A stretch of 64,000 bases of DNA from Corallococcus silvisoli (lineage in GTDB: Bacteria > Myxococcota > Myxococcia > Myxococcales > Myxococcaceae). The number at the start of each line of letters is the position of its first letter. Positions within the stretch are counted from its first letter, which is position 1. Below the pieces are notes generated by a model. That model was not told the DNA's origin and ran no database searches. It worked only from the letters and a program-made list of their open reading frames with translations. The position numbers were made by a program, and so were the translations under genes. Location of the stretch: NCBI RefSeq assembly GCF_009909145.1, contig NZ_JAAAPJ010000014.1:124001-188000 (forward strand). The letters are read 5' to 3'. Below, piece by piece: positions 15,438-24,727 of this stretch.

Positions 15438-16319
15438 ATGGCGCTGCTCGACGCCCAGACGCTGTCCCGCCTCCAGGGAGTGAAGCTGCGCGCCCGCGCG
15501 GTGATGGAGGGCGTGCTGTCCGGCCTCCACAAGAGCCCGCATCAGGGCCAGAGCGTGGAGTTCGCCGAGCACAAGGAGTACGCCCCCGGCGACGAGCTCC
15601 GGCACCTGGACTGGAAGGCCTACGGCAAGTTCGACAAGTACTACGTCAAGCGCTTCGAGCATGAGACGAACCTGCGCGCGGTGATGGTCGTGGATGCGTC
15701 CGCGTCCATGGGCTACCAGAGCGGCGCGCTGTCCAAGCTGGAGGTCGCGAAGACGCTCGCGGGCGCGCTCAGCTACCTGCTCGTGCGGCAGCAGGACGCG
15801 GCGGGCCTCGCGCTGATGGTGGGCGGGGCGTTCCGCGACGTGCCGCCCCGCGCTTCGGCCGGGCACCTCAACGTGCTGCTGGACGCGCTGGAGCACACGG
15901 AGGCGAAGGGCCCCACGGACCTGGGCAGCGCGGCGGACCACCTGGCGGAGGTGCTGCCCCGGCGCTCCACGGTCATCGTGCTGACGGACCTGCTGGACGA
16001 ACGGCAGGAGGCGCTGAAGCGGGTGCTGGCGCTGCGGCAGCGCAAGAACGACGTGGCGGTGTTCCACCTGGTGGACCCCGCGGAGCTGACGTTCCCCTTC
16101 GACGACCCCACGCTCTTCCTGGACATGGAGGGCGAGGGCCGCGTCGAGGTGAACCCGCGCGAAATCAAGCAGAGCTACCTGGAGGAGTTCGGCGCGTTCC
16201 TCGCGGACGTGAAGGCGAAGTGCGCCGAGGCCGACGTGGACTACGAGCTGGTGCGCACCGACGAGCGGCTGGATGAGGTGTTGCTGCGCTTCCTGGGCCG
16301 CCGAGGGAGGCGCCGGTGA
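15438..16319 (+). CDS. DUF58 domain protein
   Basis: 293 residues. The signature EYAPGDELRHLDWKAYGKFDKYYVKRFEHE lies at about residues 48-77, followed by a von Willebrand A-like fold with a DASASM metal site near residue 85. DUF58 proteins partner with MoxR ATPases; here the gene sits between moxR and the BatA-like gene, and its TGA overlaps the GTG of the next gene (GTGA), indicating translational coupling. The family role is in envelope or stress adaptation; the specific client is unknown. Confidence 0.93.
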   Translation: MALLDAQTLSRLQGVKLRARAVMEGVLSGLHKSPHQGQSVEFAEHKEYAPGDELRHLDWKAYGKFDKYYVKRFEHETNLRAVMVVDASASMGYQSGALSKLEVAKTLAGALSYLLVRQQDAAGLALMVGGAFRDVPPRASAGHLNVLLDALEHTEAKGPTDLGSAADHLAEVLPRRSTVIVLTDLLDERQEALKRVLALRQRKNDVAVFHLVDPAELTFPFDDPTLFLDMEGEGRVEVNPREIKQSYLEEFGAFLADVKAKCAEADVDYELVRTDERLDEVLLRFLGRRGRRR

Positions 16320-18415
16320 CGTTCGGCAACCCGTGGTTCCTCTTGGGCGCGCTGGGTGCGCTCATCCCGGTGCTGGTGCACCTGTTCGACCGGCGCCGGC
16401 CGCGGGCGCACCCCTTCGGGCCGCTGGCCTTCGTGCTGCGCAGCCAGAAGCGCACGGCGAGCCGGCTCAAGCTGAAGCGGCTGCTGCTCTACGCGCTGCG
16501 CACGCTCATCCTGCTGGCCATTCCCCTGGCGCTGGCGAGGCCGGAGTTCACCCGGGACGCGCAGGCGGCCACGCTGACGCGCGGCCCCGCCGCCACGGCC
16601 ATCATCCTGGACGCCTCGCTGTCCATGCGCTGGTCGGACGGCACGTCGAACTTCGAGAAGGGCCGCGACGAGGCGCGCGACGCGCTCAAGGACCTGCTGC
16701 CAGAAGAGCCCGCCACGGTGATGGTGTGCACGGGCTCGCCGGAGGCGCCTCCGGCCCCGGGCTTCGACCGCGCGCGCCTGCGGGCGCTGGTGGACGAGGC
16801 GAAGCCCACCTCCGGCGCGGCGGACCTGTCCCGCTGTCTGGACCTGGCCGCGCGGGCGCTGGAGGAGAACCCGATGCCGGGCAAGCGCCTGGTGGTGGTC
16901 TCCGACATGGCGGCCTCCGGCTTCCGGCTGGAAGCGCCGCCGCCCACGGTGAAGGGCCCCACGGGCGCGATGGTGAAGCCGGAGGTCGTGCTGCGCGACG
17001 TGGCGTCGGGGCGCGAGTCCCTGGACAACCACGCGCTGGTGGACCTGCGGGTGGAGCCCGCGCTCCAGGCGGGGCCGCGCGCGTACCAGTTCACGTTCAC
17101 GGTGCGCAACTTCGGCGCGAAGCCCGCGAAGGACCTGGAGGCCGCGGTGCGCGTGGGCGAGTCCACGCTGGCCAAGGGCTTCCTGGACGTGCCGGCGGGT
17201 GGCACGACGCAGAAGACGCTCACGGTGCGCTTCCCCCAGGGTGGCACGGTGGTGGGCGCGGTGACGCTGACGCCGGACGCGCTGGCGGACGACGACCAGC
17301 GGGCCTTCGTGCTGCCGGTGCCGCGCGGCCTGAAGGCGCTGGTGGTGAACGGGGCGCCGCACGCGACGCGTTACCGGGACGAGGCCTTCTTCGTGGACGC
17401 GGCGCTCACGTCACCCGGCTCGCCGGTGGACGTGGCGGTGCGCGACGCGGAGGTGGGGCTGCGCGAGGACTTCAGCGCGTATGACCTGGTGCTGCTGCTG
17501 AACACGTCCGCCCCCTCCGAGGAAGAGGCCGCGAAGCTCACCGCCTTCGTGGAGAACGGCGGCGGCCTGTTCGTGAGCGTGGGCGACCACGTGAACCCGG
17601 AGGCGTACAACCAGCGGCTGGGGACGTTGCTGCCCCGCCCGCTGCGCCTCGTGCGCACGAGCGCCGAGCGGGAGGACCCCGACGCGGACACGAAGACGGC
17701 GAAGCTGGCGCAGGTGAAGGTGGACCATCCGCTGTTCGCGCCCTTCACGGGCCGCGCGGAGGAGGGGCTCATCGGGGCGCGCTTCTACAAGTACATGCTG
17801 CTGGAGGCGGACAGCCCGTCCGCGCCGGGCACCAGCCAGGTGCTGGCCACGTACGAGGACGGGGCGCCGGCGGTGGCCGTGGCGCGCCGGGGCAAGGGGC
17901 GCGTGGCGCTGTTCACCAGCACGGTGGACCGCGACTGGAGCGACTTCGCCATCCGGACCAGCTTCCTGCCGCTGATGCAGCGCTTCGCCGCGTACCTCAC
18001 CGGCTCCCTGGAGGAGCGCGAGGAGGTGCGCGTGCGCGTGGGCGAGTCGGTGACGCTGCGCCCCGAGGGCACGCAGAAGGTGAGCGCGGTCCGCGCGCCG
18101 GACGGAAGCGAGCTGCCGGTGAAGGCGCAGCCGGACGGCTCGTTCGTCGCGGGCCCCACGGTGCAGCCCGGCGTGCACACGGTGCTGGGCGCGGAGGGGA
18201 AGCCCGTGGCCGCGCTGGACTTCGCCGCCACGTTGGACCCGGCGGAGAGTGACCTGACCCGCGTGCCGCAAGACACGCTGACCGCCTACTTCGGCGAGGA
18301 CACGGTGAAGGCCTCCACGGGGGACTCGGACAAGCCCTCGGTGCCGCTGTGGACGTGGCTCATCCTGGCCGCGTGCCTGGCGTTCTTCTTCGAGGGCACG
18401 CTGCTGCGCAAGTAG
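16316..18415 (+). CDS. BatA-type aerotolerance-like membrane protein with VWA domain
   Basis: 699 residues. Two N-terminal membrane helices (residues 4-22 and about 58-76) flank a basic RRRPRAHPFGPL loop typical of BatA N-termini. A von Willebrand A-like domain with the metal-site motif LDASLSM starts near residue 96. A CARDB-like region follows at about 220-330, then a glutamine-amidotransferase-like Rossmann region (ENGGGLFVSVGDH) near 410-430, and a C-terminal membrane anchor. It is the membrane partner of the MoxR/DUF58 system and is read from an overlapping start. Homologues are linked to oxidative or envelope stress; the task in this organism is not known. Confidence 0.88.
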   Translation: MTFGNPWFLLGALGALIPVLVHLFDRRRPRAHPFGPLAFVLRSQKRTASRLKLKRLLLYALRTLILLAIPLALARPEFTRDAQAATLTRGPAATAIILDASLSMRWSDGTSNFEKGRDEARDALKDLLPEEPATVMVCTGSPEAPPAPGFDRARLRALVDEAKPTSGAADLSRCLDLAARALEENPMPGKRLVVVSDMAASGFRLEAPPPTVKGPTGAMVKPEVVLRDVASGRESLDNHALVDLRVEPALQAGPRAYQFTFTVRNFGAKPAKDLEAAVRVGESTLAKGFLDVPAGGTTQKTLTVRFPQGGTVVGAVTLTPDALADDDQRAFVLPVPRGLKALVVNGAPHATRYRDEAFFVDAALTSPGSPVDVAVRDAEVGLREDFSAYDLVLLLNTSAPSEEEAAKLTAFVENGGGLFVSVGDHVNPEAYNQRLGTLLPRPLRLVRTSAEREDPDADTKTAKLAQVKVDHPLFAPFTGRAEEGLIGARFYKYMLLEADSPSAPGTSQVLATYEDGAPAVAVARRGKGRVALFTSTVDRDWSDFAIRTSFLPLMQRFAAYLTGSLEEREEVRVRVGESVTLRPEGTQKVSAVRAPDGSELPVKAQPDGSFVAGPTVQPGVHTVLGAEGKPVAALDFAATLDPAESDLTRVPQDTLTAYFGEDTVKASTGDSDKPSVPLWTWLILAACLAFFFEGTLLRK

Positions 18416-18566
18416 CGGCCCGGTGCCGTCGCCCCCCCGGGGCGGCTCCGGACGACGGCTTCAGGGGAGGCCACGCGCTGGCCGCCCCGCGCCCTGACAG
18501 GCAGCCGACGGTCCGGGCGCGCATCCGATGCCCCAGGGGCGTCTGGCTCTGCCACACTGCGCGGCC

Positions 18567-19676
18567 GTGAGCCCTGCTTCCGCCCTCTACCGCGACTGCG
18601 CCCGCCTGTTCATGGTGGGCTTTCCTGGCACCCGCATCGACGCCGACCTCGCGGCGCTGATGGACGACGGCCTCTACGGCGCCATCCTCTTCAAGCGCAA
18701 CGTGGGCACGGCGGCGGAGACCGCGGCGTTGTGCCACGAGCTGAAGGTGCGCGCGGGCCGGCCCTTCATCCTCTCCGTGGACCAGGAGGGCGGCCGGGTG
18801 GCGCGGCTTCGCGGCGAGCCCTTCACCGCCCTGCCCCCCATGCGCGAGCTGGGACAGCGCGGCGACGAAGCCCTGGCGGAGCGCGTGGGCCGGCTGCTCG
18901 CGCACGAGCTGCGCGCCGTGGGCTTCGACTGGGACTTCGCGCCGGTGCTCGACGTGGACACCAACCCGGCCAACCCGGTGATTGGCGACCGCAGCTTCAG
19001 CCGGGACCCGGCGGAGGTGGGCCGGCTGGGCGTGGCGCTCGCGAAGGGCCTGGAGGCAGGGGGCGTGGCGTCGTGCGGGAAGCACTTCCCGGGACATGGA
19101 GACACGACGACGGACAGCCACCTCACCCTGCCCCGCCTGCCGCACGACCTGGAGCGCCTGCGCCGCGTGGAGCTGGTGCCCTTCCACGCCTTCGCGAAGG
19201 CGGGGCTCGCGTCGTTGATGACGGCGCACGTGCTCTTCGACGCGCTGGAGCAGGGTGTCCCCGCGACGATGAGCCGCCGCGCGCTGCACGACCTGCTTCG
19301 CGAGGAGGTGGGCTTCCACGGGGTGCTCGTCAGCGACGACCTGGAGATGAAGGCCATCGCGGACCACTACTCCGTGGCGGAGGCCGCGGTGCAGGGCACG
19401 CTCGCGGGCGTGGACCTGTTCCTCGTGTGCCACAAGGCGGACGTGCAGCGCACCGCCATCGAGGCGCTGGTGAAGGCGGTGGAGTCCGGCCGCGTCCCGC
19501 GCGAGCGCATCGCCGAAGCGCACCGGCGCCTGGACGCGCTCGCCGCCCGCTTCGCCCACCCCGCCGAGGACCGGCTCGCCACGCTGGGCGACGCGGAGCA
19601 CCGCGCCCTCGCGCAGGGCCTCGCCAGTGCGTTCACCGGCAAGGACCCCACGGAGGTCATGCTCGCGTCGCGCTGA
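18567..19676 (+). CDS. nagZ: Beta-N-acetylhexosaminidase (glycoside hydrolase family 3)
   Basis: 369 residues. It carries the NagZ hallmarks: SVDQEGGRVARLR, the mobile-loop motif KHFPGHGDT at residues 172-180 with the catalytic His/Asp, and the nucleophile Asp257 in VSDDLEMKAI. NagZ removes N-acetylglucosamine from muropeptides during cell-wall recycling in the cytosol. Length and lack of a signal peptide fit. The start is uncertain: GTG 18567 gives the family-like N-terminus, while ATG 18528 adds 13 residues; neither has a clear ribosome site. It is followed 12 bases later by a convergent gene. Confidence 0.92.
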   Translation: MSPASALYRDCARLFMVGFPGTRIDADLAALMDDGLYGAILFKRNVGTAAETAALCHELKVRAGRPFILSVDQEGGRVARLRGEPFTALPPMRELGQRGDEALAERVGRLLAHELRAVGFDWDFAPVLDVDTNPANPVIGDRSFSRDPAEVGRLGVALAKGLEAGGVASCGKHFPGHGDTTTDSHLTLPRLPHDLERLRRVELVPFHAFAKAGLASLMTAHVLFDALEQGVPATMSRRALHDLLREEVGFHGVLVSDDLEMKAIADHYSVAEAAVQGTLAGVDLFLVCHKADVQRTAIEALVKAVESGRVPRERIAEAHRRLDALAARFAHPAEDRLATLGDAEHRALAQGLASAFTGKDPTEVMLASR

Positions 19677-19688
19677 CAGCGCGCAGGG

Positions 19689-22034
19689 CTACTCGGTGTA
19701 CAGCTCCGCGGCGGAGAGGGAGAAGCCAGCGAAGCCCCCCACCACCATGAACTGTCCCGATGGCAGCAGCACGGCCCCGGGCTCCATGCGGGGCCGCCCC
19801 AGGCTCGACGTGGCGGTCCACAGCCCCGAGCTGGGATCGAACACCTCGGACAGGCCTGTCGCGGTGGTCGTCCCGAACACGGAGCTGCCGCCCGCGACGA
19901 GCACCCGTCCCGACGGCAGCAGCGTCGACACGGCTCGGGTGCGGCCCTGGAGCATCTTTCCCACTGCGCGCCAGGACCGGGTCGCCGGGTCGTACAGCTC
20001 CGCCACGCTGACGAGCTGCGTCTTGTTCGTCCCCGTCGCGGCCAATACCTGCCCCGACGCGAGCACCGTCAGGGTGTGCGACGACCGGGGCTGGACCAGG
20101 GTCCCCGCGGCCGTCCACGCTCCCGTCGCGGGGTCATAGAGCTCCGCCGGGCCCAGCGGGAGCCCCGCCCCCGAGACACCTCCCGCCGCCAACACCTGAC
20201 CGGAGGGCAGCAAGGCCACGGCATGCAGCCGGCGACTCACGGACAGCTTGCCCGTGGAACGCCACGTCCCCGTCACCGGGTTGTAGAGCTCCACGGTGTC
20301 CGTCGGGCTTCCACCGTTGGCCTTGCCCACCACGCCCCCCACCACCAGGACCTCCCCGGTCGGCAGCAGCACCGCGCCATGCCCGAAGCGGCCCAACGCC
20401 ATGCTGCCCGTCGGCGTCCAGCTCCCCGTCGCAGGGTCGTAGAGTTCCGCCGTGGCCAGGGGCACATCGGTAAGGCGGGTGTAGCCACCGACCGCCAGCA
20501 CCTTCCCCGATGGCAGCGTCGTCAACGTGTGCTCACGGCGCCCCACGCCCATGCTGCCCGTCGCCGCCCAGGCGCGCGTCGCCGGGTCGTACAGCTCCGC
20601 GACGGGCTTCGCCGCCATGTCCCCCTCGCCCACGGTGTAGCCCCCCGCCGCCAGCACCCGCCCCGAGGGCAGCACCGCCGCGCTGACGTACGTCCGCGCG
20701 GAGCCCAGCGTGCCCGCGGAGCTCCAACCGGAATACGCGCAGGCCGGCAGCCCCGTCACCGTGAAGGTCTTCGCCGTGGACAACCCCAGGGCGTTCTCCA
20801 CGGTGGCGACGACGGTGGGCTGAGCGCCCTGGGCGATGCAGGCCGGCGGCAGCCACACGGCCTCGCTCGAGGTGCCATCCGCCACAGGCGGCTCGAAGGT
20901 GCCGCCCCCCGCGGTCCAGTGGAACGTGAGCGGGCTGGACTGCGCGTCCCACGCCGTCACCCCGAAGGTCATCCGGGAAGTGGCCACCACCGTGGCCGTG
21001 GTGGGCGACGTGCCGACAATCTCCGGGTGGAAGCGAAGGGTGTCCTGGGGGCCCACGCAGATGCGCAGCGTCCCGGTCCCCACGCCGCCCCGCCCGTCCC
21101 GCACCGTCAAGGTCAGCGGGCAGCGGTTGCAATCCTCCGCCGCGGGAGGAACCGCGCTGGGCGTGAAGGACGCGGTGGCCTTCGTGGCATTCGTCCAGGT
21201 GCCCTCGCAGCCCGCGGTCCACAGGTACGAAAGCCCGTCCCCATCCGCGTCCATCACCAGGGCCGTGGCGACCGTCGTTCCCCCCACGCCCACCGCCGTC
21301 TCGGACGCGGTGATGCGCGTCACCTGGGGCCACAGGTTGAAGGAGGCCTGGACCTGCGCCTGCCCCGTAGGGATCGTCACCATCAGGGTGACGCCCAGCC
21401 GGGCCTCCGCGCCCTGCGAGTCGCGCACCGTCAGCGTGAGGATGACGGGCCCCTCCACCGAGGGCGCCGTCCAGGTCGTGGCGGCGCTGGCCGCGGCGCT
21501 GAAGGTGCCCGACGGCGCCGTCCACGCATACGTCAGCGTGTCCCCCGCGTTGGGGTCCTTGGCCACGGCCGTCAACGTGATGCTTCCTCCCGGCGCGACG
21601 GTGCTGGAGGACACGATGAGCGAGCTGATGCGCGGCGCGTCGTTGTCGAAGGGCGGCGGGGGCTCCAGGTCCTGCAGGGTGAGGAGCACCGTCGTCTGCC
21701 CGGTCCCAATGGTGACGCCCAGCGCCTGGCCCTCGAAGCGGAGCACGCCCCCGGCGTCGAACGCCTTCGCGGTGAAGTCGCGGCCAGTGCCTACGGGAAT
21801 GGCGGACAGCGTGCCGCTCCAACTGCTTCCCACCCGGGAGAGGGAGCCTGAAACAGGCGCCATCCCAGGCCCGCTCACGTTCACGGTGACCTGGGTGATG
21901 CTGTCCGCGCTCGCGGACTGGATCATCGCCACCAGGTGCGCGCTCCCCTCCTCGCGCGACTGTCCCCCACAGGCCATGACCGCCAGCGCCAGCCCCAGCA
22001 CCAGGGCAGGCGACCGCCTCTTCACTCCTCGCAT
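19689..22034 (-). CDS. Kelch-repeat lipoprotein with Ig/PKD-like domains
   Basis: 781 residues from ATG 22034 (GAGGGG upstream). The signal peptide ends in a lipobox with Cys22 (VMACGG). Residues of about 25-430 form several Ig/PKD-like beta domains (WTAPSGTF, SVEGPVILTLTVRDSQG, PLTLTVRDGRGG). From about 440 to the end there are seven kelch blades of the form LPSG-x-VLxxGG with AELYDPATG-x-W, a complete seven-bladed propeller like that of galactose oxidase. The copper-site residues of galactose oxidase are not evident, so it is probably a binding or adhesion protein on the outer surface. The 208 bases upstream are AT-richer than average and probably hold its promoter. Confidence 0.88.
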   Translation of the reverse strand: MRGVKRRSPALVLGLALAVMACGGQSREEGSAHLVAMIQSASADSITQVTVNVSGPGMAPVSGSLSRVGSSWSGTLSAIPVGTGRDFTAKAFDAGGVLRFEGQALGVTIGTGQTTVLLTLQDLEPPPPFDNDAPRISSLIVSSSTVAPGGSITLTAVAKDPNAGDTLTYAWTAPSGTFSAAASAATTWTAPSVEGPVILTLTVRDSQGAEARLGVTLMVTIPTGQAQVQASFNLWPQVTRITASETAVGVGGTTVATALVMDADGDGLSYLWTAGCEGTWTNATKATASFTPSAVPPAAEDCNRCPLTLTVRDGRGGVGTGTLRICVGPQDTLRFHPEIVGTSPTTATVVATSRMTFGVTAWDAQSSPLTFHWTAGGGTFEPPVADGTSSEAVWLPPACIAQGAQPTVVATVENALGLSTAKTFTVTGLPACAYSGWSSAGTLGSARTYVSAAVLPSGRVLAAGGYTVGEGDMAAKPVAELYDPATRAWAATGSMGVGRREHTLTTLPSGKVLAVGGYTRLTDVPLATAELYDPATGSWTPTGSMALGRFGHGAVLLPTGEVLVVGGVVGKANGGSPTDTVELYNPVTGTWRSTGKLSVSRRLHAVALLPSGQVLAAGGVSGAGLPLGPAELYDPATGAWTAAGTLVQPRSSHTLTVLASGQVLAATGTNKTQLVSVAELYDPATRSWRAVGKMLQGRTRAVSTLLPSGRVLVAGGSSVFGTTTATGLSEVFDPSSGLWTATSSLGRPRMEPGAVLLPSGQFMVVGGFAGFSLSAAELYTE

Positions 22035-22242
22035 GGAAGTCCCCTCTGAGCACCCGGCGAGCCCGCCCGGCAGTGCAATCACATATCAGCGGGGACCCAT
22101 GCGCGGCGAAATGGCCTCCATCCAGCAACTACTTCGCGGAGCCGGGTGGATTCCACCTCACCGCCAACCACTCCAAAACAAGACAAGGCAATAATTCAAA
22201 CCATCCAAGCAACAACAAGATAGAGACCGCCACGGACGCGCG

Positions 22243-22587
22243 TCACCGCTGTTGCCCTTCGTGGCCCTGGATGAACGGCCGCGCGCCCCCGGGGTCCTTC
22301 GTGTTCTCGTTGGGCGAGGTGTAGCCCGGCGCGCCAATCTGGTTGCTCAGGCCCTGCGCGCCCGAAGGCTGGGGCTGCGTGGGCGTCCCCTTCGCGTCGG
22401 TGGGCACGTTCGTGCCGGAGCCTCCGGTGCCGGGCGGCGCGGGCTGCTGCGTGTTGACGACCCCCTGATAGCGGCTCCCCGCACGCGGCATGGTGGGCCT
22501 GTCGCGGTTGCAGGCGGGGCCCACCACGGCGGCCGTGGCGACACACACGCCCAGCAGCGTCCAACGATGAAGGGTCTTCGATTGCAT
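22243..22587 (-). CDS. Small proline/glycine-rich lipoprotein
   Basis: 114 residues from ATG 22587, set by AAGGAG upstream. The signal peptide has a lipobox ending at Cys26 (VGPAC). The mature chain is low in hydrophobics and rich in Pro, Gly, Thr and Gln, so probably disordered (QQPAPPGTGGSGTNVPTD). No family recognised. It lies 137 bases downstream of another lipoprotein gene on the same strand, and the two may be one transcript. Confidence 0.7.
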   Translation of the reverse strand: MQSKTLHRWTLLGVCVATAAVVGPACNRDRPTMPRAGSRYQGVVNTQQPAPPGTGGSGTNVPTDAKGTPTQPQPSGAQGLSNQIGAPGYTSPNENTKDPGGARPFIQGHEGQQR

Positions 22588-22724
22588 GGCCTGCTCCTTC
22601 TGGAAGCCGCGACGGCCTCGACAGAAGGAGTGGCCACCCCGGTCTCCCGCCGGGAGTGGCGGGGCCGGAGCGCGGGCGCCCGCAGGCACGCTGGCCGGCG
22701 GACGCCGCTGGACCTCCAGGACGG

Positions 22725-23252
22725 CTAGCGGTCCCGCAGGTAGATGGGCGGGCTGACGTAGCTGTAGGGCTGCTCGTAGCCGTGCGCCTCTTCGTTCGCG
22801 GAGGACGTCGCCCAGCCGCCCAGCCCCACGGCCGCGGGCGAGTACCCGGCGCCGCCGAGCGTGGCGTAGCGGTGCGCCATCATGCCGCCCGCGTCGTCCC
22901 ACTTGGAGTTGTTGGACTTGCCCTCCGTGGCCTTGGTGCGCGGGTCGATGCTGGAGCCAATCGTCCCGATGGTCCCGTTGTAGCCCCGGTCCACCGTCAG
23001 CACGTGCGGCGGCAGCTTCGCGGCCAGGTCGCCGTGGTGCGCGTCCGCCGGGTTCTCGTGGCCCTGCTGCTCGGCCACGTTGTAGACGGGCTCCGGCTGC
23101 GCGCCGCGCTGCGCGAAGGCATTGCCCCGCGACTCGTTCGGCTGCCTGCCGCCCGTCTCCGGGAGCTCACCGCAGGCCGTGCCCAGCAGCACGCCCGCCG
23201 CCAGCGCCGCCGCTCCCATCCACCGCTGAATGCCTCGCTCGCGCATGTTCAT
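22725..23252 (-). CDS. Hypothetical lipoprotein
   Basis: 175 residues. The signal peptide has a lipobox with Cys27 (LLGTACGEL). The mature part contains Asn/Gly-rich sequence, several His (HHGDLAAKLPPHV) and a Tyr-rich C-terminus (HGYEQPYSYVSPPIYL). No known domain. Start choice is between ATG 23252 and ATG 23246, both preceded by GGAG; a longer frame from 23423 is unlikely because it precedes the signal peptide by nearly 60 residues. Confidence 0.65.
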   Translation of the reverse strand: MNMRERGIQRWMGAAALAAGVLLGTACGELPETGGRQPNESRGNAFAQRGAQPEPVYNVAEQQGHENPADAHHGDLAAKLPPHVLTVDRGYNGTIGTIGSSIDPRTKATEGKSNNSKWDDAGGMMAHRYATLGGAGYSPAAVGLGGWATSSANEEAHGYEQPYSYVSPPIYLRDR

Positions 23253-23484
23253 CGTCTCCGCCATCCCCGAGGAATGGTCATGCCGTGCCCACCAACCACC
23301 AGGCACGCACCCGGGGGCTGGCATCGCCGGTCGCCCGCTGTCGGGCCCGGAGGCCCGTGGGGCTGCATCGTGAACGGCCGGTCCCTCCCGGGGGAGCGAG
23401 GGGCCAGCCACGGGGGCAGGCATACACGGTCCCGGCCTCCCTGTCCCGCCAGGAGTGCACCGAAGCCCGCCGCCCCACGCCGCC

Positions 23485-24117
23485 TCAGGCGCGGGTCCCC
23501 TTCCGGGCCGCGGCCTTCGCCGGAGCCTTCTTCGCCGCCGGGGCCTTCGCCGGAGCCTTCTTCGCCGCCGGCGCCTTGACAGCCGCTGGCTTCGTCACCG
23601 CCGCCGGGGCCTGCTTCGCCGCCGGAGCCTTGGGCGCCGCAGCCGCGCCGGAGGGCTGCTGGAGCGTGGCCAGGACCTCGGCGACGTGTCCGGCCACCTT
23701 CACCTTGGGCCACGCGCGGACGACCTTGCCCTCCGGCCCGATGAGGAAGGTCGCGCGGATGAGGCCCATGAACTTGCGGCCGTAGAGGGACTTCTCCCCC
23801 CACACGCCGTACGCGTCCGCCAGCGCGTGCTCGGGGTCCGCCAGCAGCGAGAAGGGCAGGCCCTGCTTCGTGGCGAACTTCTGGTGGCTCGCGACGCTGT
23901 CCGGAGAGACGCCCAGCACCACCGCGCCGGCCTTCACCAGCGCGGAGTGCTCGTCGCGGAAGTCGCACGCCTCCGTGGTGCAGCCGGGGGTCGCGTCCTT
24001 CGGGTAGAAGTAGAGGACGACGTGCCGCCCCTTGAACTGTGAGAGGGAGACGGTGGCGCCGCTCTGGTCGGGGAGCGAGAAGCCGGGGGCCTTGTCACCT
24101 GCTTGGGGCATGGGCAT
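23485..24117 (-). CDS. bcp: Thioredoxin-dependent peroxiredoxin (Bcp/PrxQ) with basic Ala-Lys-Pro tail
   Basis: 210 residues; the catalytic domain (1 to about 152) has the PrxQ motif DATPGCTTEACDFRD with peroxidatic Cys46 and resolving Cys51, so it reduces hydroperoxides using thioredoxin. Normal family length is about 155. The extra 55 residues are repeats of APAAKKAPAK, resembling the tail of histone H1 or bacterial Hc1-like proteins, and could bind DNA or another polyanion. It stands alone with a 230-base gap downstream. Confidence 0.93.
   Translation of the reverse strand: MPMPQAGDKAPGFSLPDQSGATVSLSQFKGRHVVLYFYPKDATPGCTTEACDFRDEHSALVKAGAVVLGVSPDSVASHQKFATKQGLPFSLLADPEHALADAYGVWGEKSLYGRKFMGLIRATFLIGPEGKVVRAWPKVKVAGHVAEVLATLQQPSGAAAAPKAPAAKQAPAAVTKPAAVKAPAAKKAPAKAPAAKKAPAKAAARKGTRA
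23512..23571 (-). repeat. 30-base perfect tandem repeat in the bcp tail
   Basis: Two identical 30-base units (23512-23541 and 23542-23571) encode the repeated Ala/Pro/Lys decapeptide of the basic tail. Copy-number change would lengthen or shorten the tail without a frameshift. Confidence 0.9.
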
Positions 24118-24172
24118 GCGTCGGCTCCATACCCAGACCCCGCGGGCTTCTCAACTCCACGCGCGCTTCAGC

Positions 24173-24670
24173 TCAGTGCGTCGCCTCACCCGGCGGATGC
24201 ACTTCCTCGCCCGGCGGGTGGGCGTTGGCCTCCAGCCGGACCAGCTCCGCCTGGCAGCTCTCCAGCACGTGGCGCAGCATGTTGCGCGTCGTGTCCGTGT
24301 GGGACTCGCCCATCTTCTTGGCCAGGGCCTCGCACGCGGCGCGCTTCGTCTCCACGTCGCTGGCGCCAGCGCCGGTCGCGCCGGGGCGGGCCAGGGGACG
24401 CGGTGGGAGCTTCTCGCGGGCGGCCTTCAGCGCGGCCAGCCGCTTCTCGGCCTCGGGGCGGCTCTTGGATTCCTTGGGGACGGCCTCGAACTGGGCGACG
24501 ACTTCCGTCCAGGCCGGGTCCTGCGGTGCGACGTTCTGGTTGATCAACTCCTGGTAGCGGCCTTCGGCCTTCTGCAGCTGCTCCGGACCGGGATCGGTGG
24601 AGCAGCCCGACAGGGCGAGCAGCCCCGCCAACAGCAGCGCGGCGGAGTGTCGTGGATGGGCAATGCGCAT
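24173..24670 (-). CDS. Hypothetical helical lipoprotein
   Basis: 165 residues from ATG 24670; the AGGAGG site lies about 11 bases upstream, whereas the upstream GTG at 24697 has no such site. The lipobox is LSGC with Cys23. The mature region is mostly helical with heptad-like charged segments (YQELINQN, RPEAEKRLAALKAAREKL) and ends with a His/Pro-rich repeat, NAHPPGEEVHPPGEATH. No family recognised. It is divergent from the NicO-type transporter with only 57 bases between starts. Confidence 0.7.
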   Translation of the reverse strand: MRIAHPRHSAALLLAGLLALSGCSTDPGPEQLQKAEGRYQELINQNVAPQDPAWTEVVAQFEAVPKESKSRPEAEKRLAALKAAREKLPPRPLARPGATGAGASDVETKRAACEALAKKMGESHTDTTRNMLRHVLESCQAELVRLEANAHPPGEEVHPPGEATH

Positions 24671-24727
24671 GGTGTGGTGCTTCCTCCTGCTGGCCACCCG
24701 GTTAAACCACGGCTAGGGTGCGGCGTC

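Noticed and set aside
22083..22242. Sigma-54-like sequence in the AT-rich region upstream of the kelch gene
   Set aside because: The GG and GC elements are 11 bases apart instead of 10 and the flanks do not match.
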